The position numbers and the translations under genes were made by a program. A stretch of 13,380 bases of DNA from Candidatus Kerfeldbacteria bacterium CG08_land_8_20_14_0_20_43_14 (GTDB lineage Bacteria; Patescibacteriota; Patescibacteriia; PEXW01). The stretch lies in contig PEXW01000039.1 of the NCBI GenBank assembly GCA_002774575.1, positions 1 to 13,380 on the forward strand. Direction: 5' to 3'. The notes below the pieces were generated by a model. That model saw only the letters and a list, made by a program, of their open reading frames with translations. It was not told where the DNA came from and ran no database searches. Position 1 is the first letter of the stretch. Each line of letters begins with the position of its first letter. This document shows, one piece after another, positions 12,773 to 13,380 of the stretch.

Positions 12773-13380
12773 GCCCACGCCAACTGATAAGCCGAATTCT
12801 GTGCCCCGCTTTTCGCTTGCGCGAAAAGCGGACGACGACTATCTCTCTTGGCTTCGCATTGCTGCGAAACTCTAGCAACCAACCCGTCCCGCCGAAGGGC
12901 GGGACCTACTTGGTCTTGCACTGGAGAGGGTTTGCCACATGCCATATCACTATGGACACGCGTGGTCTCTTAAGCCACTTTTTCACCTTTACTCACCTCC
13001 GCTCGCCCGCAGCGGGCTATCCATCCGCAGTAGCAGTAGCACTGCTACTGCGGAGAACGGGCGTTGAGCAAGCCCTGATTACGGGCTTGCCCATCGAAGC
13101 TCACAACAAGTGAGCGGAGATGGGAAGTATATTTTCTGTTGCCAGTTTATTCAAACTTTCAAATGGATAAACTGACCCCGCCTAAGCGGGGCACTTTCCC
13201 GAGGCTTGAATGGTTCAAAAACTCGCGAGGACTCTTTGAACAATCTGCTCCTGGTTGTCGTTAACAACTCTCCATGACCTCGTTTCAGGACTTCGGCTAA
13301 CAAACTTCTTAATTAATATATGTATAATTTAAGGAGCTTGCTGGCCGAAGCCTTGGCGTAGGCCGAGTGTTCGGACTTTC
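12773..13380 (-). ncRNA. rnpB: RNase P RNA, 5' end cut by the window
   Basis: This is the catalytic RNA of RNase P, which trims the 5' leader of tRNA precursors. On the minus strand the conserved 5' core GAAAGUCCG lies at the window edge. Then follow GGGAAAGUGC and ACAGAAAAUAUAC, a P13-like hairpin (GUGGCUUAAGAGACCAC), GUGCAAGACCAAGUAGG, the GGGUUGGUUGCUAGAG region and the 3' signature ACAGAAUUCGGCUUAU, ending near GGCGUGGGC, whose P1 partner must lie just beyond 13380. At 608 or more bases it is far longer than the usual 350-400. The excess includes about 49 bases inserted inside the normally continuous GUGCC-ACAGAAA core (13142-13190) and a branched P12 (12997-13119) with a 13-bp hairpin at 13025-13053. 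Several open frames cross it and should be ignored. Confidence 0.9.

Noticed and set aside
12715..12945. N-terminal 77-residue extension of the sugar transferase
   Set aside because: It is translated rnpB sequence; the family begins at the ATG at 12714.
12754..13113. A 119-residue plus-strand frame
   Set aside because: It lies antisense to the RNase P RNA and reflects GC-rich stem sequence.

Overview
The window looks like a chromosomal segment of a Candidate Phyla Radiation (Patescibacteria, Parcubacteria-like) bacterium. The evidence is a DUF4012 protein inside a dense glycosyltransferase operon, operon genes with almost no Shine-Dalgarno (SD) signal, a divergent MurJ, and many short palindromic repeats between genes. 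TGA is used as a stop, so recoded UGA is not needed. The lineage is inferred from these gene families, not proven. Every gene I can support lies on the minus strand, so the window reads from right to left.

Right end, 13380 to 12773: the RNase P RNA gene (rnpB), its first bases cut off by the window edge. It is unusually large, with an insertion in a conserved core stretch and a branched P12. Next, 12714 to 5058, is a tight surface-polysaccharide operon: a polyprenyl-phosphate sugar-1-phosphate transferase (starts a glycan on the lipid carrier), a GT4 glycosyltransferase, a Wzz-like chain-length/co-polymerase protein, two more GT4 glycosyltransferases, and a 760-residue membrane-anchored DUF4012 protein. 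Spacing is 4-40 bases or a 4-base overlap. The first gene probably has a leaderless promoter just after rnpB. No polymerase or dedicated glycan flippase is visible.

Middle, about 5057 to 4258: roughly 800 bases without a convincing gene, holding a tandem palindromic repeat, a GATC-centred palindrome, a roughly 160-base inverted-repeat element and several stem-loops.

Left-centre, 4257 to 1524: six small genes of unknown function (58, 191, 114, 143, 120 and 73 residues), all in one direction and each with a strong AGGAGG-type SD. Most are separated by one or two stem-loops, so they look like independent cassettes. Nearly all are predicted to be secreted or membrane-bound; one is a type IV pilin-like protein. 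The 58-residue gene runs into a cloverleaf-like RNA with a 7-bp acceptor stem, T-arm and encoded CCA but no normal D or anticodon arm. This tRNA-like element is the most unusual object in the window.

Left end: 761-1523 has no supported protein gene but holds dispersed palindromic repeats and a candidate structured RNA ending in a terminator. The N-terminal half of a MurJ/MviN-type lipid flippase occupies 760 to 1 and continues past the window.
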